Part shown: positions 53,158-61,510 of the stretch, one piece after another
Layout of the letters: each line of letters begins with the position of its first letter
How positions within the stretch are numbered: the stretch's first letter is position 1
NCBI RefSeq assembly: GCF_018141545.1
Contig: NZ_CP064356.1
Span: forward strand, 806,001 to 870,000
DNA length: 64,000 nt
Source of the DNA: Miltoncostaea oceani
Lineage (GTDB): Bacteria; Actinomycetota; Thermoleophilia; Miltoncostaeales; Miltoncostaeaceae
Direction of reading: 5' to 3'
Notes under the pieces: generated by a model
Database searches by the model: none
Seen by the model: only the letters and a program-made list of their open reading frames with translations
What the model was told of the DNA's origin: nothing
Translations under genes and position numbers: made by a program

Positions 53158-54645
53158 TCAGCCCGCGGGCGCGGCCTCCGGCACCGGGACGCCGACGCCC
53201 TCCGCGACCCGGCGGCCGAACTCCTCGTCGCACCGGGCGAAGTGCCCGACCATGCGCTCCTGGATCTGCCGCTCGCACTGGCCGATCAGGTCGACGAGGT
53301 TGAGGACGAGGTCCTCGCGCTCCCCGTCCGGCATCGTGCGGTACCGCTCGCCGGCCTGGGCGTAGTCGTTCGTGCGCTCCAGCTTCTGACGGCCGACGCG
53401 CCCCGAGACCTGCGGGCGGTGCTCCGGGCCACCGGCGGGGGCCTCCGCGAGGCCACCCGTGCTCGACGGCTCGTAGTTGACGTGCGGGTTCGGCCCGCCG
53501 TCCACGCGGAACGTCATCGCCCCGTCGCGCTGGTTCGTCCCGACGGGCACGACGGGCGCGTTCACCGGGAGCTGCAGGTAGTTCGGGCCGACGCGGTACC
53601 GCTGCGTGTCCGAGTACGAGAACGTCCGGCCGACCAGCATCTTGTCGTCGCTGAAGTCGAGGCCGTCGACAAGGACGCCGGTGCCGAACGCGACCTGCTC
53701 GTTCTCGGCGAAGTGGTTCTCGACGTTGCGGTCGAGGACCATGCGACCCACCGGCAGCAGCGGGAACGCGTCCTCCGGCCACACCTTCGTGTCGTCGAGG
53801 GGGTCGAAGTCGAGCTCGGGGTGCTCGTCGTCGCTCATCACCTGCACGCGCAGCTCCCACTCCGGGAAGTCGCCGCGCGCGATGGCCTCGTAGGCGTCGA
53901 GGGAGGCGGAGCCCAGCTCGGTGGCCTGGATCGCGTCGGCCTGCGCCTGCGTCAGCGAGGCGAGGCCGTCCTTCGGCTCCCAGTGGTACTTCACCAGCAC
54001 GGCGTCACCGGCGGCGTTCACCATCTTGTAGGTGTTCACGCCGAAGCCCTGCATCTGGCGGTAGTTCGCCGGGATGCCGCGGGGGCTGAACAGCCAGGTC
54101 AGCATGTGCATCGACTCGGGGGTCATGCTCATGAAGTCGAAGATCCGGTTCGGCTCCTGGCGGAACGTGACCGGGTCCGGCTTCAGCGAGTGGATCACGT
54201 CGGGGAACTTGATCGCGTCGCGGATGAAGAACACCGGCAGGTTGTTGCCGACGAGGTCCCAGTTGCCGTCCTCGGTGCGGAACTTCACCGCGAAGCCCCG
54301 GGGGTCGCGCGCCACCTCGGACGAGTCGCGGCCGCCGATCACCGTCGAGAAGCGGACGGTCACGGGGGTGCGCTTCCCCTTCTCCTGGAACAGCTTCGCG
54401 CGGGTGTACGTCGCGGCGGTCGCGTCGCCGATCATCCCGTAGGCCTCGAAGTACCCGTGCGCCACGAAGCCGCGCGCGTGGACGACGCGCTCCGGCACGC
54501 GCTCGCGGTCGAAGTGCGAGATCTTCTCGAGGAACTGGTAGTTCTCGAGGGTCGCCGGACCGCGGTCACCGACCGTCCGCTGGCTCTGGTTGTCGGACAC
54601 CGGGTGTCCCTGACGGGTGGTGAGGTGCTCGGAGGAGTCGCTCAT
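53158..54645 (-). CDS. katA: Monofunctional haem catalase (small-subunit type)
   Basis: 495 residues. Distal His56 in [15 protein letters not shown], Asn in [13 protein letters not shown], and proximal haem Tyr in the strictly conserved stretch around [21 protein letters not shown]. Length is that of clade 3 small-subunit catalases that hold NADPH. It decomposes hydrogen peroxide in the cytoplasm. ATG at 54645 overlaps the stop of the Fur-type regulator (ATGA), so expression is coupled to it. The hairpin 53115-53144 ends the transcript. Confidence 0.97.
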   Translation of the reverse strand: MSDSSEHLTTRQGHPVSDNQSQRTVGDRGPATLENYQFLEKISHFDRERVPERVVHARGFVAHGYFEAYGMIGDATAATYTRAKLFQEKGKRTPVTVRFSTVIGGRDSSEVARDPRGFAVKFRTEDGNWDLVGNNLPVFFIRDAIKFPDVIHSLKPDPVTFRQEPNRIFDFMSMTPESMHMLTWLFSPRGIPANYRQMQGFGVNTYKMVNAAGDAVLVKYHWEPKDGLASLTQAQADAIQATELGSASLDAYEAIARGDFPEWELRVQVMSDDEHPELDFDPLDDTKVWPEDAFPLLPVGRMVLDRNVENHFAENEQVAFGTGVLVDGLDFSDDKMLVGRTFSYSDTQRYRVGPNYLQLPVNAPVVPVGTNQRDGAMTFRVDGGPNPHVNYEPSSTGGLAEAPAGGPEHRPQVSGRVGRQKLERTNDYAQAGERYRTMPDGEREDLVLNLVDLIGQCERQIQERMVGHFARCDEEFGRRVAEGVGVPVPEAAPAG

Positions 54646-55100
54646 CGCGTCCCTTCGCTCGTGGTGGTCGGGTGCCCCGCGCCGGCGCAGTCGCCGCACA
54701 GGCCCCAGAAGACGATCTCGGCCTCGTCGATGACGAAGCCGCCGCGCTCCGCCGGGTCGAGGCAGGGGGCGTGGCCCGTCGCGCAGTCGACGTCGCGGGT
54801 CGCCCCGCAGGCGCGGCAGATCAGGTGGTGGTGGTTGTCGTCCACCCGGGTCTCGTACCGCGCGGGGTGCCCCGCCGGCTCGATCCGGCGGAGCAACCCG
54901 GCGCGGGTCAGCGCGTGCAGCGTGTCGTAGACCGCCTGCGTCGAGACGCTGCCGATGCGCCGGGTGACCTCGACGCGGACGGCGTCCGCGTCGGGGTGGC
55001 CCATCCCCTCGATCGCGTCGAGGACGGCGATCCGCGGCGCCGTGACCCGCAGCCCGCGGGAGCGGAGCAGGTCGGCGACGTCGCGGAGGGGCTCGGGCAC
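54642..55100 (-). CDS. Fur family regulator, FurA/CatR/PerR-like
   Basis: 152 residues from GTG 55100. The helix-turn-helix is at 10-75 ([42 protein letters not shown]). The metal site is [17 protein letters not shown]; a second CxxC pair is [12 protein letters not shown] near the end. In mycobacteria and streptomycetes FurA/CatR represses the adjacent catalase gene and itself, sensing peroxide by metal-catalysed oxidation. The same arrangement is seen here. TAGGGT lies exactly 6 bases before the GTG (leaderless). Confidence 0.95.
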   Translation of the reverse strand: MPEPLRDVADLLRSRGLRVTAPRIAVLDAIEGMGHPDADAVRVEVTRRIGSVSTQAVYDTLHALTRAGLLRRIEPAGHPARYETRVDDNHHHLICRACGATRDVDCATGHAPCLDPAERGGFVIDEAEIVFWGLCGDCAGAGHPTTTSEGTR

Positions 55101-55106
55101 CCGCCC

Positions 55107-55141
55107 ACCCTACCCGTTTCCTGGAATCGTTCCGATAAGCG
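55107..55141 (-). promoter_or_regulatory. Autoregulated furA-catalase promoter with Fur-like box
   Basis: On the minus strand CTTATCGGAACGATTCC followed by AGGAAACGGG and TAGGGT (55112-55107), then 6 bases to the start. GGAA-TCG-TTCC (55123-55133) is an inverted repeat. The arrangement resembles the mycobacterial furA operator, where an ATTCCAGAAAA-like element lies just upstream of the leaderless start. Confidence 0.6.
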
Positions 55142-55354
55142 AGGGGATCCGGGTGTGGGCCGGTCCCCGCCCTCGGCGGACGCGGGCAGGTCGCCCCACG
55201 AACGCGGCGCCGGCGGTGACCAGGCTCGGCACCCGCCGGCCCCGGGGCCACGCGACCGCGCGATCGCGGCGAGCAGCGTCAGCGGGATCACCACGATCGG
55301 GATGTGGACGATCAGGGGGTGGGAGGGGAGGCCGAACGCCTGGCTGAGATCCAT
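55140..55354 (-). pseudogene. Frameshifted, truncated DUF2231-type membrane protein
   Basis: From ATG 55354: MDLSQAFGLPSHPLIVHIPI and then [12 protein letters not shown], the typical N-terminus of DUF2231 proteins. Frame 1 then degenerates, while a neighbouring frame continues sensibly as [21 protein letters not shown]; frame 1 resumes as [10 protein letters not shown]. Two shifts and the missing C-terminal half show a broken gene, cut at the furA promoter. DUF2231 proteins have four membrane helices and are about 150-170 residues; little more than one third remains. SD AGGAG is 9 bases before the ATG. Confidence 0.65.
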
Positions 55355-55431
55355 CGGGGCTCCTGACGCGGGACGGGCCCCCACGATGGTCCGGGCCCGG
55401 TGAGGGCTCCACCCGGATTCGGTGAGGAACG

Positions 55432-56814
55432 TCAAGGACGGTCGCGCGCCGGCAGGCGCACCACCGCGCGCAGACCGCCGCCGTCCGCCTCCTCGAGGCG
55501 CACCGTGCCCTCGTCCGCCTCGACCAGGCTCCGGACGATCGCGAGCCCGAGGCCGGAGCCGGCGCGGTCCTCCCGGCCCCTCCAGAAGCGGTCGAACGCG
55601 CGGTCGCGGTCGGCGGCGGGCATCCCCGGTCCCGCGTCGGAGACGGCCACCACGATCGCGCCGTCCTCCCGCGCGGCCGACAGGCGCACCTCCGACCCCG
55701 GGGGCGCGACGGCGACGGCGTTCGCGACGAGGTTGTCGAGCACCTGCTCCAGGGCGCCCGGCGCGAGTGCGGCCACGAGCCCGGAGGGTGCGCGCGCCGC
55801 GAGCTCCACGTCGCGCTCGGCGGCCGCGGCGCGCCAGGCGTCGGCGCGCTCGCGCACCAGGGCCCCCACGTCCTGGGGTGCCCGCTCGTGGGCGCGGCGC
55901 TCGGCCCGCGCCAGGGCGAGCAGCCCATCGACGAGCCGCGACAGGCGCTCCACCTCGCCGAGGGCCCCGTCCAGGTCGTCGCGGGTGGCGGCGTCCGCGT
56001 CGTGCTGGAGGTTCTCGATCCGCAGGCGGAGGGCGGTGAGGGGGCTGCGGAGCTGGTGCGAGGCGTCGGCGACGAACTTCTCCTGCGTGCCGACGAGACC
56101 GTCGAGGCGCCCGATCATGTCGTTCAGGGCGTGCGCGACCTCCCGCACCTCGTCGGGACCCACCTCGGCGTCGGCGCGCGCCGACAGGTCGCCGCCCCCC
56201 GCCCGGCGGGTCGCGTCGCGCAGGTCGGTCAGCGGGCGACTCACCCACCGCGCCACCCAGAGCCCCGCCACCGCGACGGAGGCGAGCACGACCAGCGCGA
56301 CCCCGCCGAGGATGAGCCAGTACCGCTGGACGAGGGCGTCGAGGCGCGAGGTGGGCACGCTGGCCCGCACCGCTCCGTGGACGGTGCCGCCGGAGGCGAC
56401 CGGCACCGCGACGTAGAGCAGGTCGGTGCCGAGGGTGTCCGAGCGACGGATGCCGGTCGCGACCGCCCCGTCGAGGGCCGTGGCGATCTCGGGACGCGTC
56501 GAGAAGTCGCGCCCCAGCTCGCGCTCGTCGTCGGAGTCGGCGAGCGCCCGGCCGCCGGGACCGACGACCACCACCCGTGCCCCCGTCGACGCCCCGTAGC
56601 CGCGCACGATGCCCCGCAACGTCGGGTCGCCCGGCTGCGCCCCGGCCTGCAGGGTGTCCTCGACGAGGGCCGCCAGCGCGACCGCGTCGCGCTCGACCCG
56701 CTGCTGGAGGTCGCGGCGCTGGTTGCGCTCGTTGACGACCCCGAGCGGCACCTCCAGCGCAACGAGCACCACCGCCGCCAGGATCAGGTAGGTGGCGACG
56801 AGCCGCCGGGTCAT
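55432..56814 (-). CDS. Transmembrane sensor histidine kinase (HisKA type)
   Basis: 460 residues. TM1 about 5-25, extracytoplasmic sensor about 26-155, TM2 about 160-180. HAMP domain (VSRPLTDLRDATRRAGGGDLSARAD), HisKA with His in VADASHQLRSPLTALRLRIENL, and HATPase_c with N-box DNLVANAVAVAPPGSEV, VSDAGPGMP and GSGLGLAIVRSLVEA. The sensor domain has a CHASE/Cache-like GARVVVVGPGGRALADSDD. Overlaps its response regulator (ATGA). Confidence 0.96.
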   Translation of the reverse strand: MTRRLVATYLILAAVVLVALEVPLGVVNERNQRRDLQQRVERDAVALAALVEDTLQAGAQPGDPTLRGIVRGYGASTGARVVVVGPGGRALADSDDERELGRDFSTRPEIATALDGAVATGIRRSDTLGTDLLYVAVPVASGGTVHGAVRASVPTSRLDALVQRYWLILGGVALVVLASVAVAGLWVARWVSRPLTDLRDATRRAGGGDLSARADAEVGPDEVREVAHALNDMIGRLDGLVGTQEKFVADASHQLRSPLTALRLRIENLQHDADAATRDDLDGALGEVERLSRLVDGLLALARAERRAHERAPQDVGALVRERADAWRAAAAERDVELAARAPSGLVAALAPGALEQVLDNLVANAVAVAPPGSEVRLSAAREDGAIVVAVSDAGPGMPAADRDRAFDRFWRGREDRAGSGLGLAIVRSLVEADEGTVRLEEADGGGLRAVVRLPARDRP

Positions 56815-57479
56815 GGGGCGCGCAGGCGGAAGCCGACCCCGCGGACGGTCTCGATCCACCCCGGGTCGCCGAGCTTGCGCCGCAGCGACGAGATGTGGAC
56901 GTCGATCGTCTTCGACGGGCCGTACCACCGGGTGCCCCAGACCTCCTCGAGGATCCGGCGGCGGTCGAGCGCCGCGCCGGGGTCGCCGGCGAGCAGCGCC
57001 AGCAGCGCGAACTCCTTGGGGGTCAGCGCGACGGGGGCGCCGTCGAGGGTGACCTCGTGGCGGCGCCGGTCGATCGCGAGGCCGTCGACCTCGACGACGG
57101 GCTCGGGCTCCGCGGCGCCGACGGGGGGCTCGGAGACCCGGCGCATCACCGCGTTGATGCGGGCGATCAGCTCCCGCAGGCCGAAGGGCTTGACCACGTA
57201 GTCGTCGGCGCCGAGCTCCAGGCCGACGACGCGGTCGACCTCCTCGCCCCGGGCGGTGACCATGATGATCGGCACCCGCGAGCGGGCCCGCATGCCGCGG
57301 GCGACGTCGTAGCCGTCCATGTCGGGCAGCCGCAGGTCGAGCAGCACCAGGTCGGGCTCGGGCGCCGCGAGCGCCTCCGCCCCCGTGGCGGCGCGCTCCA
57401 CCTCGAAACCCTCGCGCCGCAGCCCGGTGACCAGCGGCGCGGCGATGCCGTCGTCGTCCTCCACCACCAGCAGTCTCAT
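56811..57479 (-). CDS. OmpR-family response regulator
   Basis: 222 residues. Receiver with MRLLVVEDDDGIAAPL, phospho-Asp in LVLLDLRLPDMDGYD, and Lys of VVKPFGLRELIARI; winged-helix output VALTPKEFALLALLAGDPGAALDRRRILEEVWG and VDVHISSLRRKLG. ATG at 57479 has CATGAT exactly 6 bases upstream (57491-57486), a variant of the leaderless arrangement. Divergent from three small anchored proteins, which may be its targets. Confidence 0.96.
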   Translation of the reverse strand: MRLLVVEDDDGIAAPLVTGLRREGFEVERAATGAEALAAPEPDLVLLDLRLPDMDGYDVARGMRARSRVPIIMVTARGEEVDRVVGLELGADDYVVKPFGLRELIARINAVMRRVSEPPVGAAEPEPVVEVDGLAIDRRRHEVTLDGAPVALTPKEFALLALLAGDPGAALDRRRILEEVWGTRWYGPSKTIDVHISSLRRKLGDPGWIETVRGVGFRLRAP

Positions 57480-57629
57480 GGGCGGATCATGGCGTCCCGG
57501 GCCCCTCCGCGTCGGCGTCCTACCGTTTCCTTACCCGACGCGGGGACACTCCTGGCCCGCCGTGACCCACCCCGAAGCCCGCCGCTCCTAGCGTGGCCAG
57601 CGACGGATCAACGACAGGGGGTAGCGGGG

Positions 57630-58106
57630 ATGCGCGGGATGATCGTGGCCGCGGTGGCGACCGTCGCGGCGGTGGTGGGGGTCGTCGGGCTGAGCGCGGC
57701 GATGCAGGAGGACGGCACGCAGCCCACGGCGGCGGCCGGTCCCGTGACGGTGACCGACACGACCACCTCGGATGACGCGCTCGCGTCGCGCCTCGCCCGG
57801 CTGGCACGCGCCGAGCGTGCCGCGGACGCCGCCCTCGCGCGGACCGCCGGGACGACGACGACCACGACGACGGCGCCGGGTGGTGCGGTCGCGGCCCCGG
57901 TCGCACCCCTGGAGCGCCGTGGTGACGGCACGATCGACGACACCCAGGCGGGCCGCCACGTCGAGGACCTCGACGACGACCGGTCCGGTTCCGACGACCG
58001 CGCGGACGACCGTGACGACCACGGCGACCGGTCCGGCGACCGCGACGACCACGACGACGACGGCGGGCGCGGGCGGGGTCGCGGGCGCGGCGGGGACGAC
58101 GACTGA
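57630..58106 (+). CDS. Small anchored/exported protein with Arg-Asp and Arg-Gly acidic tail
   Basis: 158 residues. One N-terminal hydrophobic segment (4-24, MIVAAVATVAAVVGVVGLSAA) acts as signal or anchor. Next a helix with LASRLARLARAERAADAALAR, a Thr-rich linker, and from about 105 a charged tail of Asp, Arg and His (DDRADDRDDHGDRSGDRDDH) ending GGRGRGRGRGGDDD. TAGCGT about 40 bases upstream and a GGGGGTAGCGGGG leader give expression signals. Such tails could bind cations or polyanions. No family recognised. Stop overlaps the next start (TGATG). Confidence 0.7.
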   Translation: MRGMIVAAVATVAAVVGVVGLSAAMQEDGTQPTAAAGPVTVTDTTTSDDALASRLARLARAERAADAALARTAGTTTTTTTAPGGAVAAPVAPLERRGDGTIDDTQAGRHVEDLDDDRSGSDDRADDRDDHGDRSGDRDDHDDDGGRGRGRGRGGDDD

Positions 58107-58534
58107 TGGACCCCCGCCGGGCACGGGCCGCCGCGACGGCCGGCGCCGTCGCGCTGACGGCGGGCGTCGCCGCGGCCTTCGCGATCCATCCGCCGGCCGC
58201 GACGCCGCCGCCCTCCCCGCCGCCGGTCGCGACGGCGCCGGCGGCGCAGCCGGCCGACCCGGGCGCGTCGCTCGCGGCGCGCGAGGCCCGCGCGGTGGCC
58301 CGTCTCGCCCTGGCCGAGCGCCGTCTGCGCGCCCTCGCCGCCCGCGCGCGCGGCGGCGCCGGCCCCCGTCGCGGCCCCGGCCCCCGTCGCGGTCGCGTCC
58401 CCGGCGCCGGCGCCGGCCCCGGCGCCCGTCGTGAGCAGCGGCGGCTCCTGATGCCCGCGGCGGCACGATCCGCGCCGAGGGGGCATGATCGGTGCATGCG
58501 CACGACCGCCACCCACCCCGGTGACGCGACGTGA
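58106..58534 (+). CDS. Small anchored protein, likely frameshifted (paralog of neighbours)
   Basis: Open to 58534 (142 aa): hydrophobic start (ATAGAVALTAGVAAAFAI), Pro-rich linker, then helix REARAVARLALAERRLRALAARA, similar to the helix in the preceding gene. After about residue 82 the annotated frame turns into Arg/Gly-rich sequence, while the adjacent frame reads APAPVAAPAPVAVASPAPAP and ends naturally at TGA 58449-58451 with VVSSGGS. The shift falls in a CGCGCGCGCGG run. A one-base error or a phase-variable/slippage site is likely, so the true C-terminus is uncertain. Confidence 0.5.
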   Translation: MDPRRARAAATAGAVALTAGVAAAFAIHPPAATPPPSPPPVATAPAAQPADPGASLAAREARAVARLALAERRLRALAARARGGAGPRRGPGPRRGRVPGAGAGPGARREQRRLLMPAAARSAPRGHDRCMRTTATHPGDAT

Positions 58535-58890
58535 CCGGCCGGGGGCGCTGGCGGCGCCCGCTGCTCGTCGCGGTCGCCGTGCTGCTCGTCGCCGCCGCGG
58601 CGGCGGCGGCGAACATGGCGCTGCTCGACTCGGCGGGCGAGGACCGGCTCGGGCGGCTGCGCCCCGTCGACCCGGCCCTCGGTCGCACCGCACCGGCCGC
58701 CGGCGCGACGACCGCCCCGGCGCGCACCACCACCGGGACCACGACGGCGTCCGCCCCGGTCGCGCCGCCGGCCACCGTCGTCACCGACGACGATGACGAC
58801 GACGCCGCGGGTCCCTCCGGCGACTCCGACGACGACAGCGGCCGGGGCCGGGGCCGCGGCCGGGGCCGCGGGGGCGACGACGACGACTGA
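58531..58890 (+). CDS. Small anchored protein with acidic and Arg-Gly tail
   Basis: 119 residues from GTG 58531, overlapping the upstream open frame's stop (GTGA). Hydrophobic segment 10-28 (LLVAVAVLLVAAAAAAANMA), a Thr/Ala/Pro linker, then a Asp-run, GDSDDDSGRGRGRGRGRGGDDDD at the end. The tail closely matches that of the gene at 57630, showing shared design. It may be exported and interact with cations or extracellular polymers. No family recognised. Confidence 0.65.
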   Translation: MTGRGRWRRPLLVAVAVLLVAAAAAAANMALLDSAGEDRLGRLRPVDPALGRTAPAAGATTAPARTTTGTTTASAPVAPPATVVTDDDDDDAAGPSGDSDDDSGRGRGRGRGRGGDDDD

Positions 58891-58916
58891 CGCCGCCGCC
58901 GGGCGCCGGGACGGGC

Positions 58917-61364
58917 TCAGCGGCGGGCGGGCACCCTCGCGACGCGGGTGAGCGCGGTCGTGCGGCCGGTGGTGTCCCGCACCGTGACCCGCATCCGCAC
59001 CCGGGTCGCGCCGCCGAGGCGGGCGCGCCGGAAGGTGATGCGCGGGGAGAGCGTGCGGCCCGCCCGGAGCGCGACGCGCCGCGACGTCACGAGACGCCCG
59101 TTCGGGCGGGTCAGGCGGATCGTCGCCGTGGCCCGCACCGTCGCCCGCAGGCGGACGGTCATCCGCAGCGACGGCCCCACCGCGACCACGCGGGGGGTGG
59201 GGACCGTCATCCGGAGTGCCGGGCGCGGCGGCGTGACCGGCGTCGGCGCCGGGGCGGGCGCCGGGGTCGCGGGGGTGGAGGGGGGCGGGGCGACGGGCAC
59301 CGCCGGCAGGGCCGGCGCGTCCGGGGCCGCCGGGTCGAGCCGCACCCACGAGGCCACCGACGGGACGCCGTCCGCGTTCAGGACGTGGAGCATGTAGTAG
59401 CCGGGTGGGGCGACGGTCGCGTCGAGCGGGGTCGTGGCGGTGATGCCGTCGGCCTGCGTCGTCACGTCGAGGGCGATCACCTGCTGCGACATGTCGACGG
59501 AGTGGGTGACGGCGCCGGGTCGCACCAGCACGGCGCGGGTCACGGCGGCCGGGTCGCCCTGCACCGCGAGGCGGAACGGGGCGTCGTAGCGCACCGACGT
59601 CGGCGCGAACGTCACGACGGGCCGGGGGCCGTCGAACAGGTAGGGCGGGCTCCAGATCTGGGCGGTCCGGTTCGCCAGGGCGAGGTGGTCCGCCGACGCG
59701 GCGCTCGGGATGTCGCGGTCGTCGCCGGCGCTCAGCACCCGGCCGTCGGGAAGCAGGACGGACGTCGAGTGGTAGGTGCGGGCGTCCGCCTCGTTGCCCA
59801 CCGGCGTCCACGACGTCGCGCCGGCGGCGAGGAGCTCCGCCCCGTAGACGGGCTCCGCGTAGAGCGTGTCGTTCTTGCGGCCGTAGCCGCCGCCGTTCGT
59901 GAAGATCGAGCCGTCGGGCAGCAGCACCGTGTTGAAGTGCGCCCGTCCGGTCGTGAGCGGGGGGGCCGCGCCGAGCTGCCAGCCGGCGTCGGGGTCGTCG
60001 AGGTCGAGCACCTCGGCCGTCGTGCTCGGCGGCGGCGCCGTGCCGGGTCCGGGGGCCGCGCCGCCGGCGTTCGTGCCGCCCATCAGCACCACCCGGGTCG
60101 AGCCGTCGGCGTCGGACGGCGCGAGCCACGCGGTCGCCCACGAGCGGTCCTGGCTGAGGCGGGGGTCGCCGCCGAGCGGCTGCTCGCCGATGTCGGTCCA
60201 CACCCACGTGTCGGTGTCGATGACCGCCGAGTCGTAGGCGTTCGGGCCGGCGACGAGGATCTTGTCCCCGCCGGCGCCGAGGGCCGTGGTGCTCGGCAGC
60301 ACGAACATGTGCGGGTAGAGGCCGACCCCCTCGTGGTTCGGCCACGGGGTCGGCTGCCCCGGCCCGTTCGGCGGCAGCCGGCTCACGACCTCCGTCGCCA
60401 CCGTCCCCGGGGCCGCCGAGGGGTCGAAGACCTCGACGTCCTGGTTGTTCAGCATCGTCGGCGCGGCGTTCGGGTCGCCGCCGGTCTGGACCCCACCGGT
60501 CTCGTCCCAGCCGCCGACGATCAGCACCCGTCCGTCGGGCATCTCCGTCAGCGTCGGATACCAGCGTCCGTGGTCCATGTCCTCGTAGCGCGTCCACTCC
60601 TCGGTCCACGGGTCGAAGGTCATCACCCACGCGCCGCCCTTGAAGCCCGACCCGGCGCCGGCGCCGGCGCCGTTGCCACCCACGGGGTAGGCGAGGTTGC
60701 CGCCGACCACCAGCACGCGGCCGTCGGCGAGCAGGGTCTGGCCGCCGCACCACAGGTTCGCGGGGGCGTCGTACGCCGGGATCCCCGCGACGGGGTCCGC
60801 CGGGTACGACACGACGGGCGGCGGGACCTCCGTGGACTGGCCGGTCGCGGGGTCGAAGAGGTGGGCGTTGCCCCCGTCGGTGAGGACCTCGGCCGGGTAC
60901 TTCGGCTGCGAGAACCACAGGACCTTGTTCGTCGGCAGCACCACCGCGTGGATCGCCGTGCTCGGCACCTGCAGCAGCGGGCCCCACAGGCCCGCCGGCT
61001 GCGTCGAGTCGAGCGGGCCGAGGTCGGCGGCCGCGACATCCGCACCGGCGACGGCGGCGGTGCGCGCCTGCGCCCGGGTCGGGGCGGGGGCGGGGCAGGA
61101 CGCGGGGTTCTCCGCGCGCCAGCCCGCGTCGTCGCAGAGGCGCGCCCGGGCGGCGGCCCGCCGCTTCACGGCCGGGCTCGCGCCGAGGTGGGCGAGGTTG
61201 TGGTCGAAACCGGAGCCCTCGACGTAGCCGGTGACGGGCGTGGTCAGCGGTGCGTTCTCGCTGCCCGACACCATCGGCGTCACGGCGACCGCCGCGGCCA
61301 TCGCCGCCGCCACGCCGCCCAGCGCCAGCACCCTCCGTCGCGGTCCCCGTCGCCCTGCGTCCAC
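58917..61364 (-). CDS. Exported copper radical oxidase (galactose oxidase/GlxA-like)
   Basis: 815 residues from GTG 61364, which has GGAGG 4 bases upstream; in-frame ATGs at 61436-61448 are alternatives. Signal region RRGPRRRVLALGG then an Ala-rich core (Tat-like). The seven-bladed Kelch propeller and E-set domain carry the radical-copper residues: C206 (NLWCGG), Y269 (GRWYPT), Y531-H532 (ARTYHS), H621 (VTHSVDM), with W286 (GGWDE) as stacking Trp. C206-Y269 would form the thioether cofactor. It oxidises primary alcohols or glycans to aldehydes with hydrogen peroxide release. The last 150 residues add a Pro linker and a basic beta domain. Confidence 0.93.
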   Translation of the reverse strand: MDAGRRGPRRRVLALGGVAAAMAAAVAVTPMVSGSENAPLTTPVTGYVEGSGFDHNLAHLGASPAVKRRAAARARLCDDAGWRAENPASCPAPAPTRAQARTAAVAGADVAAADLGPLDSTQPAGLWGPLLQVPSTAIHAVVLPTNKVLWFSQPKYPAEVLTDGGNAHLFDPATGQSTEVPPPVVSYPADPVAGIPAYDAPANLWCGGQTLLADGRVLVVGGNLAYPVGGNGAGAGAGSGFKGGAWVMTFDPWTEEWTRYEDMDHGRWYPTLTEMPDGRVLIVGGWDETGGVQTGGDPNAAPTMLNNQDVEVFDPSAAPGTVATEVVSRLPPNGPGQPTPWPNHEGVGLYPHMFVLPSTTALGAGGDKILVAGPNAYDSAVIDTDTWVWTDIGEQPLGGDPRLSQDRSWATAWLAPSDADGSTRVVLMGGTNAGGAAPGPGTAPPPSTTAEVLDLDDPDAGWQLGAAPPLTTGRAHFNTVLLPDGSIFTNGGGYGRKNDTLYAEPVYGAELLAAGATSWTPVGNEADARTYHSTSVLLPDGRVLSAGDDRDIPSAASADHLALANRTAQIWSPPYLFDGPRPVVTFAPTSVRYDAPFRLAVQGDPAAVTRAVLVRPGAVTHSVDMSQQVIALDVTTQADGITATTPLDATVAPPGYYMLHVLNADGVPSVASWVRLDPAAPDAPALPAVPVAPPPSTPATPAPAPAPTPVTPPRPALRMTVPTPRVVAVGPSLRMTVRLRATVRATATIRLTRPNGRLVTSRRVALRAGRTLSPRITFRRARLGGATRVRMRVTVRDTTGRTTALTRVARVPARR

Positions 61365-61510
61365 GTCGCCTCCATGCCTCGTCCCGCGTGGACCGCCCCG
61401 GCGCGCCGACGCGCGTGGGAAGTGCGATCCCCACATCCTCATCGGCATCCGGCGGCGCGATCGGAGCGGGCGATCCCCAACCGGGTCCGCGGCGACGCCA
61501 TGATGGGGCG
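61365..61510. other. Divergent intergenic region oxidase/pabB
   Basis: 146 bp. It holds CATGAT (61499-61504), 6 bases before pabB, but no clear box for the oxidase gene. Nothing else was found. Confidence 0.4.
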
